Shown here one piece after another: positions 43,431-55,735 of a stretch of 64,000 bases of DNA. Made by a program: the position numbers and the translations under genes. Location of the stretch: contig JAIXMP010000031.1 of NCBI GenBank assembly GCA_025677815.1, positions 124,001-188,000 of the forward strand, read 5' to 3'. Source of the DNA: Phascolomyces articulosus (Eukaryota > Mucoromycota > Mucoromycetes > Mucorales > Lichtheimiaceae). Position 1 is the first letter of the stretch, and every line of letters starts with the position of its first letter. The notes under the pieces are model-generated. The model did no database searches, was not told the DNA's origin, and was given only the letters and a program-made list of their open reading frames with translations.

Positions 43431-44879
43431 GGGCTCATAAACCAGCATTCCACCAAAAATACATTTAAAAAAATAATAAACACTTGAAAATGATGTAAAT
43501 ATATAGTTATTTTTTAATTCATGGTAACGATAAAGTTAAAAAGGTGATTTTAATCATATCGAAAACTTTGTAATGTTCAGATATTCTTTTTTTTTTAAAA
43601 AAAAAGCCGCAGAGTAAGTAAGAGTTGGATAAAGGGAAATTCCCCTTTGGCATACTAGAAAGTACTTAACACATGAAATAATAAAGTAGCTCGTGAAAAG
43701 TTACGTTTTGAATCATTTCCTTTTGTTTGTCCATCTAAACCATACATTTGTGAACATGTTCTGATGTATTACTTTTTATTACAAGTCAGCCAAGAAATTA
43801 TTAATTAGCCTTGCTGTATTTGCTTTGAGTATTCATAACTGGTAATTAGATCATTGTTAAATTTCACTTATCCAGCTTATTTCTAGTATTATTATGATAC
43901 TGGACATATCGAAGCACATTGCTCATTTATTCATCCCTTTCAGCTACAACGTAGTAATCAAATATTCGCATATGAATCCACAGATAAGCTTCCACTGATA
44001 CAGTGAAAATATTTAGTTGTTGTTATATTATACCTACAGTTTCTTATTCTTGATCTTTGCGTCGCTGCCTGTATAGTCAATGTATACATGCTTGACTTCA
44101 TAATTGTACATGCTGTCTATGTGATACTCTGAGAGAACTCGCGAACATACAAATGCATACACATATCAAAATGCACATGTTTATTACCTGAAGCGATTCG
44201 AAACATTTCTCTCGGTTTCTAAACAATCTGACGGTCACCTCTACATCAATGGCGTAAGATCTAAATCGCAAAAACATGAACATGTTGGGTATGCATATGC
44301 TTTGGCTTCTGATGATGGTACGAATATATCTGTGTATCACATGGTTTCTGTGAGTCTTAGAGTGGAAGTATGTTTCAAATCATTCAAACGCACCTAAAAA
44401 AGTATCAAAAGCATGTTCATCTCAAAGAGGATAAAAACATGACATCTTTTATTAAACTTTATTATATATTATATATCATATATATCAAATATCATTTTCT
44501 TCTACAAACACATGTATTTATTAGCAACCAAAGGTAAAAATAAAATATATAAAAAGTGATAAATAATAGTTTATACATTAAAAACGAATATTTATCTTCT
44601 CTTTCTTTTCGAAATACAGTGGTTAAGCTTGTGTCAATGGTTGGACAATAATCTAATATCATACATTTACTTATTTCAAACTGCCAGTAATTGTATTATC
44701 TAACAGATAATCTATCCCTTGTTCAGATATTGTACGTAAATCTTCTAATTGGGCTATGGACAAGGAGCTACACTAACAAAGAGTAGCCAAGGTGGTATCC
44801 GACACATTATCACGCATTAAATAAATTTTATGTATTTTAAACGGTTACCTCATATCATTTCGATAATGAACCCGATGGT
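43431..44879. other. Intergenic stretch between LINE and F-box relic
   Basis: A/T-rich with no supported gene. The frame at 44340-44098 (minus) is not protein-like. The far 3' end of the F-box/LRR relic may extend to about 44640. Confidence 0.35.
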
Positions 44880-46600
44880 ATAATATATGATGTTTACACA
44901 CCCTGTAAAAAGTTGAGCGCCACATCCTCAAGTATTCTGATATCAGCCAAAAAAGAAAGAAGCACAAGGTCTACTTTGAAATATTCCAATGCGATATGTG
45001 TCAAGAAAGGCAATTCAGCGTTAGCACGTCTAATGTCTGTATCAATAGGAAGAGGTCGTTTAATTAAAAGCGATCAATTGGATAATCCCTCATGTGGAAC
45101 GAAGTCGGGTAGGATAACGATATCTCGAGACTATTATCAAGTCCAGACATGTCAGTAGTGCTGCACCACATACTGAGTGTCGTCAATGTAGGTGTATCAT
45201 AGGCAGCTCCCGATAAAACCTCTCGTATTCCCAGGAAAAAAAATAAAATTTAGAAATTCCAAATCTTGGAATGTGAAATCAGGGTATGTAGCATTCACTG
45301 TTTGTAATTGTGTGTCTGTAATATCCGAGTAGCGATTGACGTACGTAAAGAATTATTAATGTTGCTCGATTTTGGTATATCAGCAGTATGAAATATATAG
45401 CTAGTAGCTATGTCCGAGGAAAAACTTGATGCAATCAGCACCTTCAGTCCCAAAGTAATGGTAGCACCATCATCTCCTTTTTTTAATTTTGACGGTAGTT
45501 TAGGCATGTAATCTTTAACTTTTGACGCAGATTAAACATGTCGATGAAAATATCTTCAATTTTGGTACGAGATTTTGACATTGTTGAAACGACTCATTGA
45601 CTGAAACTCCATGGATATTGTCCCTCATGGAGCGTGAAATCATCTTTTTGAGTGTATTGTGTTGATCCAAATTTGAGAAACGACCAATGTATCAGAACTT
45701 GAAGAAACATAGGGTATGTCGCTTGTATTGTTGCATGCTGATAATATTTCAGCCAATATAACCACAACAAAACCATGCCCTATATAAAGATGAAGATGCG
45801 GCAAGGTGTTACTACTAGTTTAATATAAAGCGTTCGATAACAGAGCTGTGTTCTTCTTTAGAGTTTGCGCCACCTTAACTGATAATATCGAAATAGAGAC
45901 ATTATCGAATTAAATTGATAATTCATTCTCTCTCCATTCCTCCTTGTGTAAATGTTTTTTTGTTTCATATAGCTGAATGAAAAGTATTATATAATAAATC
46001 TGAACAAATTTACATGTCATTTCTAAAAAATATATTTTTAAAGTGACCATCCGCCAGATGCTTCAGATACGTGCTGCCTATTGAGTCATCTGAGGTTCTG
46101 ATCGTCAATGCTTTAGTGAGATGAGCAAAATAAGATACTAACATAGCCAACGATTCGCCTTGTTTTCCGTCTTCGACATAAAAACCATCTCATATTTATC
46201 CACCGATGCATTCAAATATACGTTGGCGCCAGGTATCGCTTACCAGTAAACACGACGCTTTTTCCTCTGTGGGTAGAAATGATGTGATTTTGTAAATGCA
46301 TTCTGTTAGAAGTCCCAAAAAGATAACAATCCGTCCTCTATTCAATTCCTCCATGACCTCTTTTATACATACTTCCAATTTTAGAATTTCCTTAATACGG
46401 TCTGCTGGACGCACATCATCGCTCCACTTCGACTGTATTCGCTCTGGGCCTATTTTGTATATATCTATCGCTTGCTGTTGATAACCACTAATGGAGTATT
46501 TATTATCCTGTCAAATATATCCAACTGCGAATCCCAGTTCATATTGAATCATTTTTTGTGTATCAGTACACGTTGCTTCTGTATGACATTGCAAGTAAAA
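44880..46600 (-). pseudogene. Decayed TPR/F-box/LRR gene
   Basis: Minus-strand relic of an SCF-type F-box protein. Its TPR-like part (TDTQKMIQYELGFAVGYI, stop at 46511-46513, then YSISGYQQQAIDIYKIGPER) leads to an F-box (ECIYKITSFLPTEEKASCLL, VSDTWRQRIFEC). The frame is then stopped at 46196-46198 and again shortly after. Recognisable sequence resumes in the same frame (GESLAMLVSYFAHLTKAL). LRR-like pieces follow in changing frames, for example LPFLTHIALEYFKVDLVLL at about 44900-45010. The order TPR, F-box, LRR and the strand match the neighbour at 46892-49610, so the two are probably tandem duplicates. At least two stops plus frame changes make it non-functional. Confidence 0.7.
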
Positions 46601-46891
46601 ATTAGCTCGTGCTCGAATGTCGAAAATTATGAGTAATTGAGATTAAACAATGTGATCAACGGCAGTAGTAACGTCACAAATGGTTTGTTGATATGTACAA
46701 TTTTGAATGTTGATATTGAGTTTTTGAGTATATTGTTCATTGAAATGTCTTTAAAGAAAATAAAAAAGGCGCTCAGGGGAAAGGCGCAAATTTATGGACA
46801 TAACATGTTCTTGTTACACGAAAATTTGGTGGTAAATTCAAAAATGAGAGTAACCATATAAACAAATTAATCATAGGTAATGTATTTTTTA

Positions 46892-49610
46892 TTACACATC
46901 ATTTTGAGGATCACTATATATTCCATTCACATCATATCCTGTCTGTTGTTCATGCTCACAACCGCATTCTTTACAGTATACTTTTTTATAAAGGATCTTA
47001 TTACCAACATCGTAGTTAGTCTGATCGTTCTTGTCATAAAAGCTTCTATCATTTAATTCTTGGATAGAATATATTTTATGCAAGCATTTCACTTTTTGTT
47101 GGTGTTTATCAATATCCACGTTGGTCAAACATTCTGTGTTGCATGGCGTTGTTGATGGTAACGATGGTCGCTTCCACCCGTTGATGTTCACCCATGATCT
47201 GAGATTTACGATAAAGGGATGATCATTATTTTGATTTTCTTGGAATAATCGAAATAATCTTGGTTTATCAAAGCCTTCTCCTCGGGCTTTTTTAGAATCA
47301 TGGATTTCTAGATACTCAACATGTTGTATGGAGGCAAGTGCTTTCAATTCTTTTTTACCAATCGGTTTAACAGGGGCCTGTATTTTCAGTGTGTGTATGC
47401 TTGAGTATTTCATGCTCTCCAAAAATGTCACAAAAGGTATATTGTCAAATAATATCCTTGAAATATCAAGTTTGCGGAGTGATTGACATTTGTTGATATT
47501 TGACATCATATCTATCAATATATGATCAGGGTAATAGAGGTTATAGACTGATTCAATGTGGAGTGACCAAAGGCTTTGGTTTTTTTCAAAAAATGTAGAA
47601 GACGCTCCCATGGGTGTCATTGCTGATGTTTCATTGTGATACTGATTGTCCCGAGCTAAATCTGGTTGTCGCTGTTTCTCATTAACATCATGATCATCCT
47701 CATTTGCAAAAAGATGAAGCTCAGTAAGGTGTGGTAATTTTCCAAGGACCTGATATACATAGTCATCTAGTAGATAGTGCCATTCCAACTGTATATGCTT
47801 GAGCATAGGACAAGCAGATAAGAATTTGGAAATCATACGATGTCTTCCATTAGAGGTGGTTTCCTTATTGCCTGCAACAAGACGAAGCACATGTAAATTG
47901 GGTAAACCTTTTTCTGCCAATACAGAACATGTCTTTGGGTATGTGAGAATATCCTCATACCATATATCCAGAGTTAACAGGCTGTGATGACTTCTTTTCA
48001 CGAATAGCTCAAGTACATCATCTATATGGGTGCCCGATTGTTTTTCAGAGGAAAATTGTAAGGATAATATTTTCAAACCAGTCCCCATGGCCGAGTCATT
48101 ACGTTCATCTTGTAATCGAGAATAAGTGGTGGTTGACATATATTCAGCCATATCATTCACTAATAGCGTCAAGTATTGTAGCTGCGGAGCGTGGTTGTAA
48201 ATAAGATTTAATGATTCGGTAAAGTTACGTAAACTGGCGAGATAAAGATATGTCAATAATGGCGTGTTGATAAGAATCTGCGATAGTGTATTGGGAGGCA
48301 GCGTTTGACATATCATGCAGAGGTTAGTTGCAAACCAGTTGGATGGTGTTAGTGAAGCCTTTATCGATTGGAGAAGAAAGCCACCCTCGTTAATGACTTC
48401 GATTGTTTCCATATTTTTACATATCCGTACTGCATCATTCAATCCAACCTCTTGAAGAAAATACGAATTTTGTATATGTTGAAACAATTCCAATTTTTTT
48501 ATAGAATCCTTGTTGAGTAGAAAAATATCTCACAGTTGTTGATTATTGAAAGGACGTATAGCTTTTTTAAAGAAAAAATCACATAAGCACTACTTGTTAG
48601 AAGAATTTTCCAAAATAAAAACCCAACCATTATATTTTAACCTTCCTTCTCCTTTTCACGACCTCTCGTTCTGGCTTTCATAGGTCCCACAACACTTACT
48701 CAATGTTTCGATTTGATTCCATCCATGCTCGATAAGGTGTCTAAACACCATACTTGAAATACTATCCGTACTTTCACTTCATACAATTCGAGGAGGAAGT
48801 CTACCCAACCGTATATGACATGGTGACGTTTTGTGCGTTTCCATTGGCAAAGTAACAATTTGACCGTTTTAACATTATGCGGTTGAACGTGGCGTAAGAG
48901 TTGAATCAATGAATGATTATTTGTTGGTAAGTTAGGAGGAGCGGTGGCAGTAGGTATTCTCGTTGAGATTGCATCTATGCACGACCCTATGCCTGGCCAA
49001 TCTTGGAGAATATATTTATACCAGTACTGACACGTTAATGCCAATTAGCCTTGTGTTTGCCATGGCAAGGAGGAGAGGATTTTGGAAAGAAGCTCATAAG
49101 GTAATTGTCGTGAAAGCATTTGGTTTGATATTGGATTTCAATTGTCAAGCGATGCCATTGCTGCATCAGTTGTTGCTTTTCTTCTGAAGATGTTTCAGCT
49201 GATATCATATTGGAGCCTTTCTTGTAGACGTCAATAGCTTGAAGCGCACTACCCCTGGCCAAGGAAAGCCTTTGCCTTCACCCAATATACGTCTGGACGG
49301 TATTGTTGTTGCTGTAGGTCATTATTTTCTATCCGGGTGCAATCGTCCAATGCTTCTTTATATTGCTGACACTTTTCATAAGCAATAGCGCGATGTAACA
49401 AAATAATATACTGAAGATCTTGATGTAGGGCATTCAATGATGAGTATAAAACTCAATAGCCTGTGTGTAATGGTGTGTTTGATAAGCCTCCGCTCCTTGA
49501 ATAAACGCGTTTTGAATCGTGGTAAAATCTAATTGCGTGGGTGTGAAATAGGTCAATGGATATTCGTGGGGTGCTGAAAAACAGTTTGCTTGAACTTGTG
49601 CAGTGGCCAT
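46892..49610 (-). pseudogene. TPR/F-box/LRR gene: 5' half broken, LRR half intact
   Basis: From an ATG at 49610 (MATAQVQANCFSAPHEYP) the gene encodes TPR-like helices (YTQAIEFYTH; ALHQDLQYIILLHRAIAYEK; SALQAIDVYKKG), an F-box (QLPYELLSKILSSLPWQ, then LALTCQYWYKYIL) and an LRR region. Frame breaks lie near 49435, 49257, about 49120 and about 48840, with stops at 49045-49047 and 48779-48781. In contrast the intron 48699-48529 (GTAAGT...GAG) still joins in phase (NQIETL to IFLLNKDSIKKLEL). The LRR part from 48528 to 46892 is completely open, with a 533-codon Met-initiated frame from 48493. It ends in a Cys-rich tail (YCKECGCEHE). Either the gene died recently, or the LRR half survives as its own gene. 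Confidence 0.75.
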
Positions 49611-52333
49611 GATCAATAAAAGTGAGGAAAAAAAGACTTGTTTCTCGTTTTTCATGCCGAAAAATAACTTTAATTTTTGTATTACTATATTATGAAACGA
49701 GTGCACAAAGGCTGTCAAAAATAAAACACGGATCGTATTGTGAATGGCAAAAGTGATTCCAATAAAGTAAGCGCATTATAAAAAAAAGTAATAGTTCCTT
49801 CCTCATAAACAACAATATTATTTTTTTATTTGTCATGTTGCAATGCAAACGTAAAAAAAAACATTCGTTGGCGAATGGTTTACTTGTGTAATAGTAAAAA
49901 AAAATCATATTGGTATGGGTACTATATAAAATAAACGTTTTATCACCATAACAACGCGTTTGTTCTGTGCACATTATTATTATTCACTGCCACCATTAAT
50001 AAAAAAAACAACATTTATAAACAGTTTGGAACAAATGTAAAAGTTTATGGTTTGAACATTAACATTTTATTATTATTTAAAATAATAGAGATTATCACCA
50101 TTATTATAAGATAGTAATAGTATTTTTTTTATCATTTTCTTATTTGATTATTTTCTTCATTTTGCAGATGAAGAAAAAAAATGCCACAAAAAAAAAAAGA
50201 AGAAACTTCCAAGAGCTTACGAAAAGCTTACATAGGCCAACTGTTTGCGAAAGAGGATAGAGGGCACAAGGCTGTCTTCCTCTTTACTCCAGGGACAATC
50301 GCCGTTATGGATCCCTGGCCAGGATAAAGAAAAAAAAAAGAGAAAGAGAGAAAAAATTTGAGATGGGTGAAATCAGAGGTCTTTTATATCTTTTTTTCAT
50401 AAGTGACTGTTTTCAATTTATTTCAGTTGCCGCTCAGACAAAAACTTTTTTATATGTGAAGGATAAGGTATATGTATAAAAGTTGAAGAGGATGATGATT
50501 TGAAAGAAAAGGTGAACGGGTAAAGAAGTATAAAATAAAAGTCTTCCATAAATTTTATATATTGCTTATAGTCTCAGCCAAATGTGTTCCAGATCCAGCT
50601 CCGATGGAAGTACAGGCACTCCAACCCCTTATTTGTTTTTTGGTACATTTGGAGATACATCGTAGTAATTGTATCTTATAGGTACAAAGGAATCAAAGCA
50701 GAAGTATGAATCTTTGTTATTTATCTTATAGGAAGCAAGCATTGGAAAAATGTGCATTGATGGGAATCGTACCTTTAATTACGAGTAAGCTTTTTATTAA
50801 GATAAACCATCAAACAAAATGAATAAAAAATGAGTCATGGTTATCCGAAAAAAAAAGAAGAGTTTTAATTTGATAAATACAAAAGACATACCAAAGGTCA
50901 ATGTCCTGGAAATCACTGGTTAGGACCCAAAAAAAATAGGATAATAAATTGATTATGTACAATCAGTACATATATTTTGTTTTTTCCTCTTATTATTTGA
51001 TAGAATAAAATAAAAAAATTGGCAGCGTTCTTTATAAAGAACTCAATATATGAATAAATTTTATATTCTTTGTTTGGTAACATTGCTTAATATGTAAAAA
51101 AAAAAGATCTGTCGACGTTGTCTAATCCAATGTACATATTTCAAAAGGATATTGCAAAGACCTTTACAAGATTGATTCGTCTTGAGAAATGCTTTGAAAT
51201 GCGTGTGCTTTTTTTATGTATTTTATTATTAACCGATTCCGTCAATCTACTCTATGAACAAAAATAAAAGATCTAATTGAATACTCATTGACCTGAGAAT
51301 CTGTGAGTCTACCGGAGTCGATTGCGAACCCTAGGAATCAGAGAGTGTGGCTGGAATGGATATAACAATAACAATAATAAATAAATTTATAACTAGAAAT
51401 TAGTAAAGGTTGAAATTAAAGGGGAGAGAATTGCTTACTTGGCCGAACAAAATGTTGCCATAAATGGGCACTAGACTGTTTACACTAATCTTGTGTAAGC
51501 CGGATTGAATAATTTAATATAACTGTCTATGTATTCTAATATAAATAAATAAATAAAAAGACCTGGTTTCCTTGTATAAACCAAAGAATAGTGATGATTG
51601 GTTTAGATATTGAGTTAGCGGATGGCGGATAATAGTGGGGAGTACTGCATCCATTTTCGTGTTCCAACAATGTTTCCTTTTATAATTTTCAAAAAAAATT
51701 GTTACTACCAATCTTTAGTTTCCATAGTTTCATCTACTTTATGTATTATACGTTGAAGATTGAAACATATTATTGTTTTATCTGAATATACAATACATAA
51801 ACTTTGATGGATGGTATATGGAGACTGCAGAATATTTTTATAAAGCCATGTTTTATAATAATGGTGATGTGTAGTATTAACTATAATTTATCACCTGTAT
51901 TTTACTAATCTTGTTAAAATTGTAATAAGCTCATTTTTGAGTCTTCTGATGAGACAAGTATATAAGCTTTTTTTAGTTCTTGTTCATAGGCATCATATAT
52001 TGAGGATCTATTGAAAGAAATTTTACAGATAGGTCAAGTGATGATCTTGTATTTTTTTTTTATGATGCGATCCCTGACTATCTTATCGTTGTTGTGATCA
52101 TTTTTTGGCGGAACCAAAAAAGAACCCATTTTGCACAACAACAATTTTCTTAAAACACTGACTTGCGCAACAACAGTCATTCTATGCACAATAAAGCAAA
52201 ATCATAAAAACTTCCGATTGACAGACAAACAAACAAATAATGATGACAGAACAAAGTTGCCGATTTCATAAAAATTAAATCCATATTTTTCAAACAATAA
52301 ACTCGGGTTACCTTTTTTTCTCTTTTTTCAATA
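49611..52333. other. Long intergenic region
   Basis: The left part is the promoter side of the F-box/LRR pseudogene and the right end is the leader of the NADH dehydrogenase gene. Over 2.7 kb I see no gene and no tRNA or snRNA signature. Two points stand out: an imperfect stem at 50289-50318, and a short frame from 50583 with mixed composition (MCSRSSSDGSTGTPTPYLFF) that stops after about 27 codons. Confidence 0.4.
50289..50318. repeat. Short hairpin, possible structured element
   Basis: CCAGGGA (50289-50295) pairs with TCCCTGG (50312-50318) across 16 bases. Just upstream, GAGGA and TCCTC words at about 50255-50283 could form a second weak stem. The local sequence is richer in G/C than its surroundings. 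No RNA family is recognised. Confidence 0.4.
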
Positions 52334-55171
52334 ATGCCTTTTTTGACAGTTACTGCTGCACGTCGTTGTTGTTGCATCATTCATCATAACAACAGTAGCA
52401 AAAGTGCCACCACTCGATCATCATCTCATTTGACTTTGAATAAGAGATCCTCCACCGCCACATCATGCATATCACGTTATCATCCTAGTTTCCAACGAGG
52501 CATACCAAGAATAGTAAGACGAACGACGTATCATCAGCATAGATTTTATGCAACAGAGAACACAACAAATGAACTTGGCCATAAAAAAAAGCTGGGTCGT
52601 CGTTTATTTTGGACTTTGGGAGGAGCAGTGGCTACTGGATTAGCAATTTATTTCTTGAGCCAAGATGTGGAACATATTGAGATTGCCAGCGGAGCTCATA
52701 AAGCAGTACCCTCTTTGGCTTTGCACCCGAAAAAAGGTGGTGCCAAAGATTTACCGATTGTCACACATCAATTAGATGATGATAATCCACAAGCGTTAGA
52801 GAGAATCGAGAAACCGCGAGTCGTCATTCTTGGTGGAGGTAAATATATAAAACGAAAAAAGATCTTTGTTTTTCAACTAATCTATTGGTGATGATACTTT
52901 TTTAACCCGGTTTGGAAAAAAACACAGGGTGGGGCGCTGTAGCCGCTTTACAAGAACTTCATGGTGATGAATACAATGTGACCTTGATTAGTGATAATAA
53001 TTATTTCTTATTTACGCCATTGTTACCCAGTGCTACCGTGGTAAGTAAGGAAAATACCCTTTTTTTGTAGTTATTAATTTTATGCATACTATCTAAATAT
53101 TATTCTTGTATATCTATCATTTGAATTGTTGGGTAATGGATATATTGCTTACAATAGCTCTCACCATGATATGTAAATTTACCAGGGAACATTGGAAATG
53201 AGATCATTATTAGAATCATTAAGAAAAATCGTATCACGTGTTCATGGTCATTTCTTGGAAGGCACTGCAGTAGATATTGATCTTGAAAATAAATATATTG
53301 AAGTGATTGGTGCTGATGCATCCGATGATGATCAACGATTTTATGTTCCTTATGATAAATTATTGATTGCTGTTGGATCGACTAGTATTACCCATGGTAT
53401 TGAAGGGTTGGAACATACATTTCAACTAAAAACAATTCAAGATGCCATGAGGATTCGACGCACTGTTACTTCCAATGTTGAACGAGCCGCCTTACCTACT
53501 ACTTCACCAGAAGAACGAAAACGATTATTGAGTATCGTCATTTGTGGAGGTGAGATACCATCATAATATGAGGACAAAGTAATAATACCTATGAATATCT
53601 AATGAAATAATGGATTTTTTTCTTTTAGGTGGTCCAACTGGTGTCGAGTTTGCAGCAGAAGTTTATGATTGGATGAATGAAGATCTGGTGAAATGGGCAA
53701 GTAATATTACTAAAAAGTAATTATATTGATGATTTGAGCACTGTGCTGTTCTAACATAAATTTTAATACTCTAGTTCCCAAAAATTCTCCGTGAAGATAT
53801 ATCAGTGACCATCATCCAATCCAGGGACCACATATTAAATACATTTGATGTGGATATTAGTAAATATGCCGAACGAAAATTCAATCGTGAAGGCATTAAT
53901 GTCATTACCAATGCACGCGTATTACGTATTCTAAGGGATAAAATAGTTTACAAGTTGAAAAATACAAAAGAAGGTGCTAATGGATTTGGTGATGTTCCAT
54001 ATGGCCTTTGTTTATGGTCTACGGGTATTGGTAATGTACATCTATCTATCTTTCTCTAGTAGGATAATATATAACTCCTTCAGCTAATGTATATTCATGT
54101 ATTTAGCCATGACCCCTTTTGCAAAAATGATTGCCCAGAAACTAGGAAAGCAAGTCCATCAACGAGCCATCCAAACAGATGCCTTTTGTCGAGTATTAGG
54201 TCTTCAAGATGATTCATCAGTATTTGCAATTGGAGATTGTGCAACAATTAAAAATGTCAAACTTTTAGAACACATCATGGAAATTTTTGAAGAAGCAGAC
54301 GAGTAAGTAGTGCTTACTAATTCTATAGGGATGTGATTGGGTGATATTTCCTGTTGATTATTAAAAGTATACACTTTCTATGATCGTACATATGTAGGAA
54401 CAAAGATGGAAGTTTATCGTTGGACGAATTTGCAACCGCCGTGGATCAAATGAAAGATAAATATCCATTAACACGACAACATTTAGGTGAACTTGTCCAT
54501 TTATTTAAAAAATACGATGTGGATCATAGTGATACACTGGAAGTAGAAGAAATGCGTTGCATGTTGGGTGATATCGACAAGAAAATGACTCAGTTACCTG
54601 CAGTAAGTTTCAATTTTTTTTAGTGATGATAATAATGATAATAAGACGACAGACGTCCAGACGACGATTCACATTTTTAAGAGATAGAAAGGAGGAGGAG
54701 GATTTTATCTCACATGATTCATTGCACATTTAAATATCGTTGTCATGATTAAAATAATAATAGACAGCCCAAGTAGCCAGTCAACAAGGAGCTTATGTAG
54801 GTCGGTTATTGAATCAATTAGCACAAGAAGAGCATGCGATCAAGAATCAAAAAGTGGAACCTTTCCAATACCGACATTTGGGATCACTCGCTTATTTAGG
54901 AAATACCGCTGTTGGTGAATTTGGTTGGGGATATAAAATGATCGGTGGCCTTTATGCTCAGTATTTGTGGCGATCTGTATATTGGTCGAACCAGGTAAAC
55001 GTTATTTTTATTTTATATTTAAGTATCTCATCCATTGGAAAATGAAAAAAAGTTTAATGAAAACTTTAACTTTTTATATTATATTAATAGGTGAGCTTGA
55101 GAACAAGGATTAATTTAAGTATTGACTGGACCAAAGGTGCTTTATTTGGAAGAGACATTACCACTGTATAG
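52334..55171 (+). CDS. NDE1: EF-hand alternative NADH dehydrogenase (type II), mitochondrial
   Basis: A rotenone-insensitive flavoenzyme that passes electrons from NADH to ubiquinone without pumping protons. Nine exons (52334-52838, 52928-53040, 53186-53549, 53629-53696, 53775-54030, 54107-54302, 54398-54602, 54764-54994, 55091-55171) give 672 residues. An Arg/Ser-rich presequence is followed by one membrane-type segment (FWTLGGAVATGLAIYFL). Then come the FAD dinucleotide fold (VVILGGGWGAVAAL) and the NADH fold (VICGGGPTGVEFAAE). An insert carries two canonical EF-hand loops (DENKDGSLSLDE and DVDHSDTLEVEE), so calcium control is likely, as in the external fungal enzymes. The C-terminus (HLGSLAYLGNTAV, WSNQVSLRTRINLSIDWTK) is typical. 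The intron after exon 4 uses a GC donor. External (NDE) rather than internal orientation is inferred from the EF-hands. Confidence 0.93.
53697..53774 (+). other. GC-AG intron in the NADH dehydrogenase gene
   Basis: The intron starts GCAAGT and ends CTAG. Only this donor joins exon 4 (DLVKW) to exon 5 (FPKILRED) in frame; the nearby GTAATA would shift the phase. GCAAGT is the usual form of the rare GC donors. Confidence 0.8.
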
Positions 55172-55569
55172 TAAAAAAAAAAAAAAGTCAAAGAAGTATA
55201 TATAGATTGATATATCGTTTTCCAATGGGAGTTCTTCCATCATATTAGAGTAAAAGTGGCATTTTAGTATTTAATACGACGACGAATTTTCATTTAGAAA
55301 AAATCATGTTGGCATTTCCCATTTTTATTCATTGAAATGATAAGAAAAAAGAAGTATAAATGAACCTATCAATGAAACGATATTTTTTACCAACTGCTCC
55401 GCCAATTTCCCTAATGTGAACTAGTCATCCATCATCGTCATCCATCTCCCCACACTAACTATTTTATTTTAAAAATTGTACAACGAAGAAACACAATGAA
55501 AAATGCGTGTGTACATCATCACCATCAAAAAAGTAACTTTTTTGCACTTCAGCTTTTAAGACGTAATGT

Positions 55570-55583
55570 GTTACCATGACAAC
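55570..55583. promoter_or_regulatory. X-box-like palindrome 1 (candidate RFX site)
   Basis: GTTACCATGACAAC, an imperfect palindrome close to the RFX-family consensus GTTGCCATGGCAAC. It lies about 510 bp upstream of the coiled-coil gene start. Confidence 0.6.
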
Positions 55584-55661
55584 GTTCTTTAGCCATGGGG
55601 GAGAATCAAATAATTTTTGGGGGGGAGAGGAAGAGAAAGAGGAATTCAAATCACGCGTTCA

Positions 55662-55675
55662 GTTGCTATGGTTAC
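55662..55675. promoter_or_regulatory. X-box-like palindrome 2 (candidate RFX site)
   Basis: GTTGCTATGGTTAC, matching the RFX consensus half-sites with two changes from the ideal palindrome. Confidence 0.6.
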
Positions 55676-55722
55676 CTTTCTTTTTCTTTTTTTCTCTTTT
55701 TTTGGTAGTAGTAAAAGTGATT

Positions 55723-55735
55723 GTTGCCTAGCAAC
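55723..55735. promoter_or_regulatory. X-box-like palindrome 3 (candidate RFX site)
   Basis: GTTGCCTAGCAAC has two perfect half-sites (GTTGC and GCAAC) with a three-base spacer. It is the best of the three. Confidence 0.65.

Noticed and set aside
44913..45158. 81-codon plus-strand frame
   Set aside because: The opposite strand reads as an LRR unit of the decayed F-box gene, which explains the open frame better.
49035..49718. Three short minus-strand frames as separate small TPR proteins
   Set aside because: They are consecutive pieces of one TPR region interrupted by frame breaks.
51290..51360. G/C-richer patch considered as a tRNA
   Set aside because: No A/B-box pair and no cloverleaf could be drawn.
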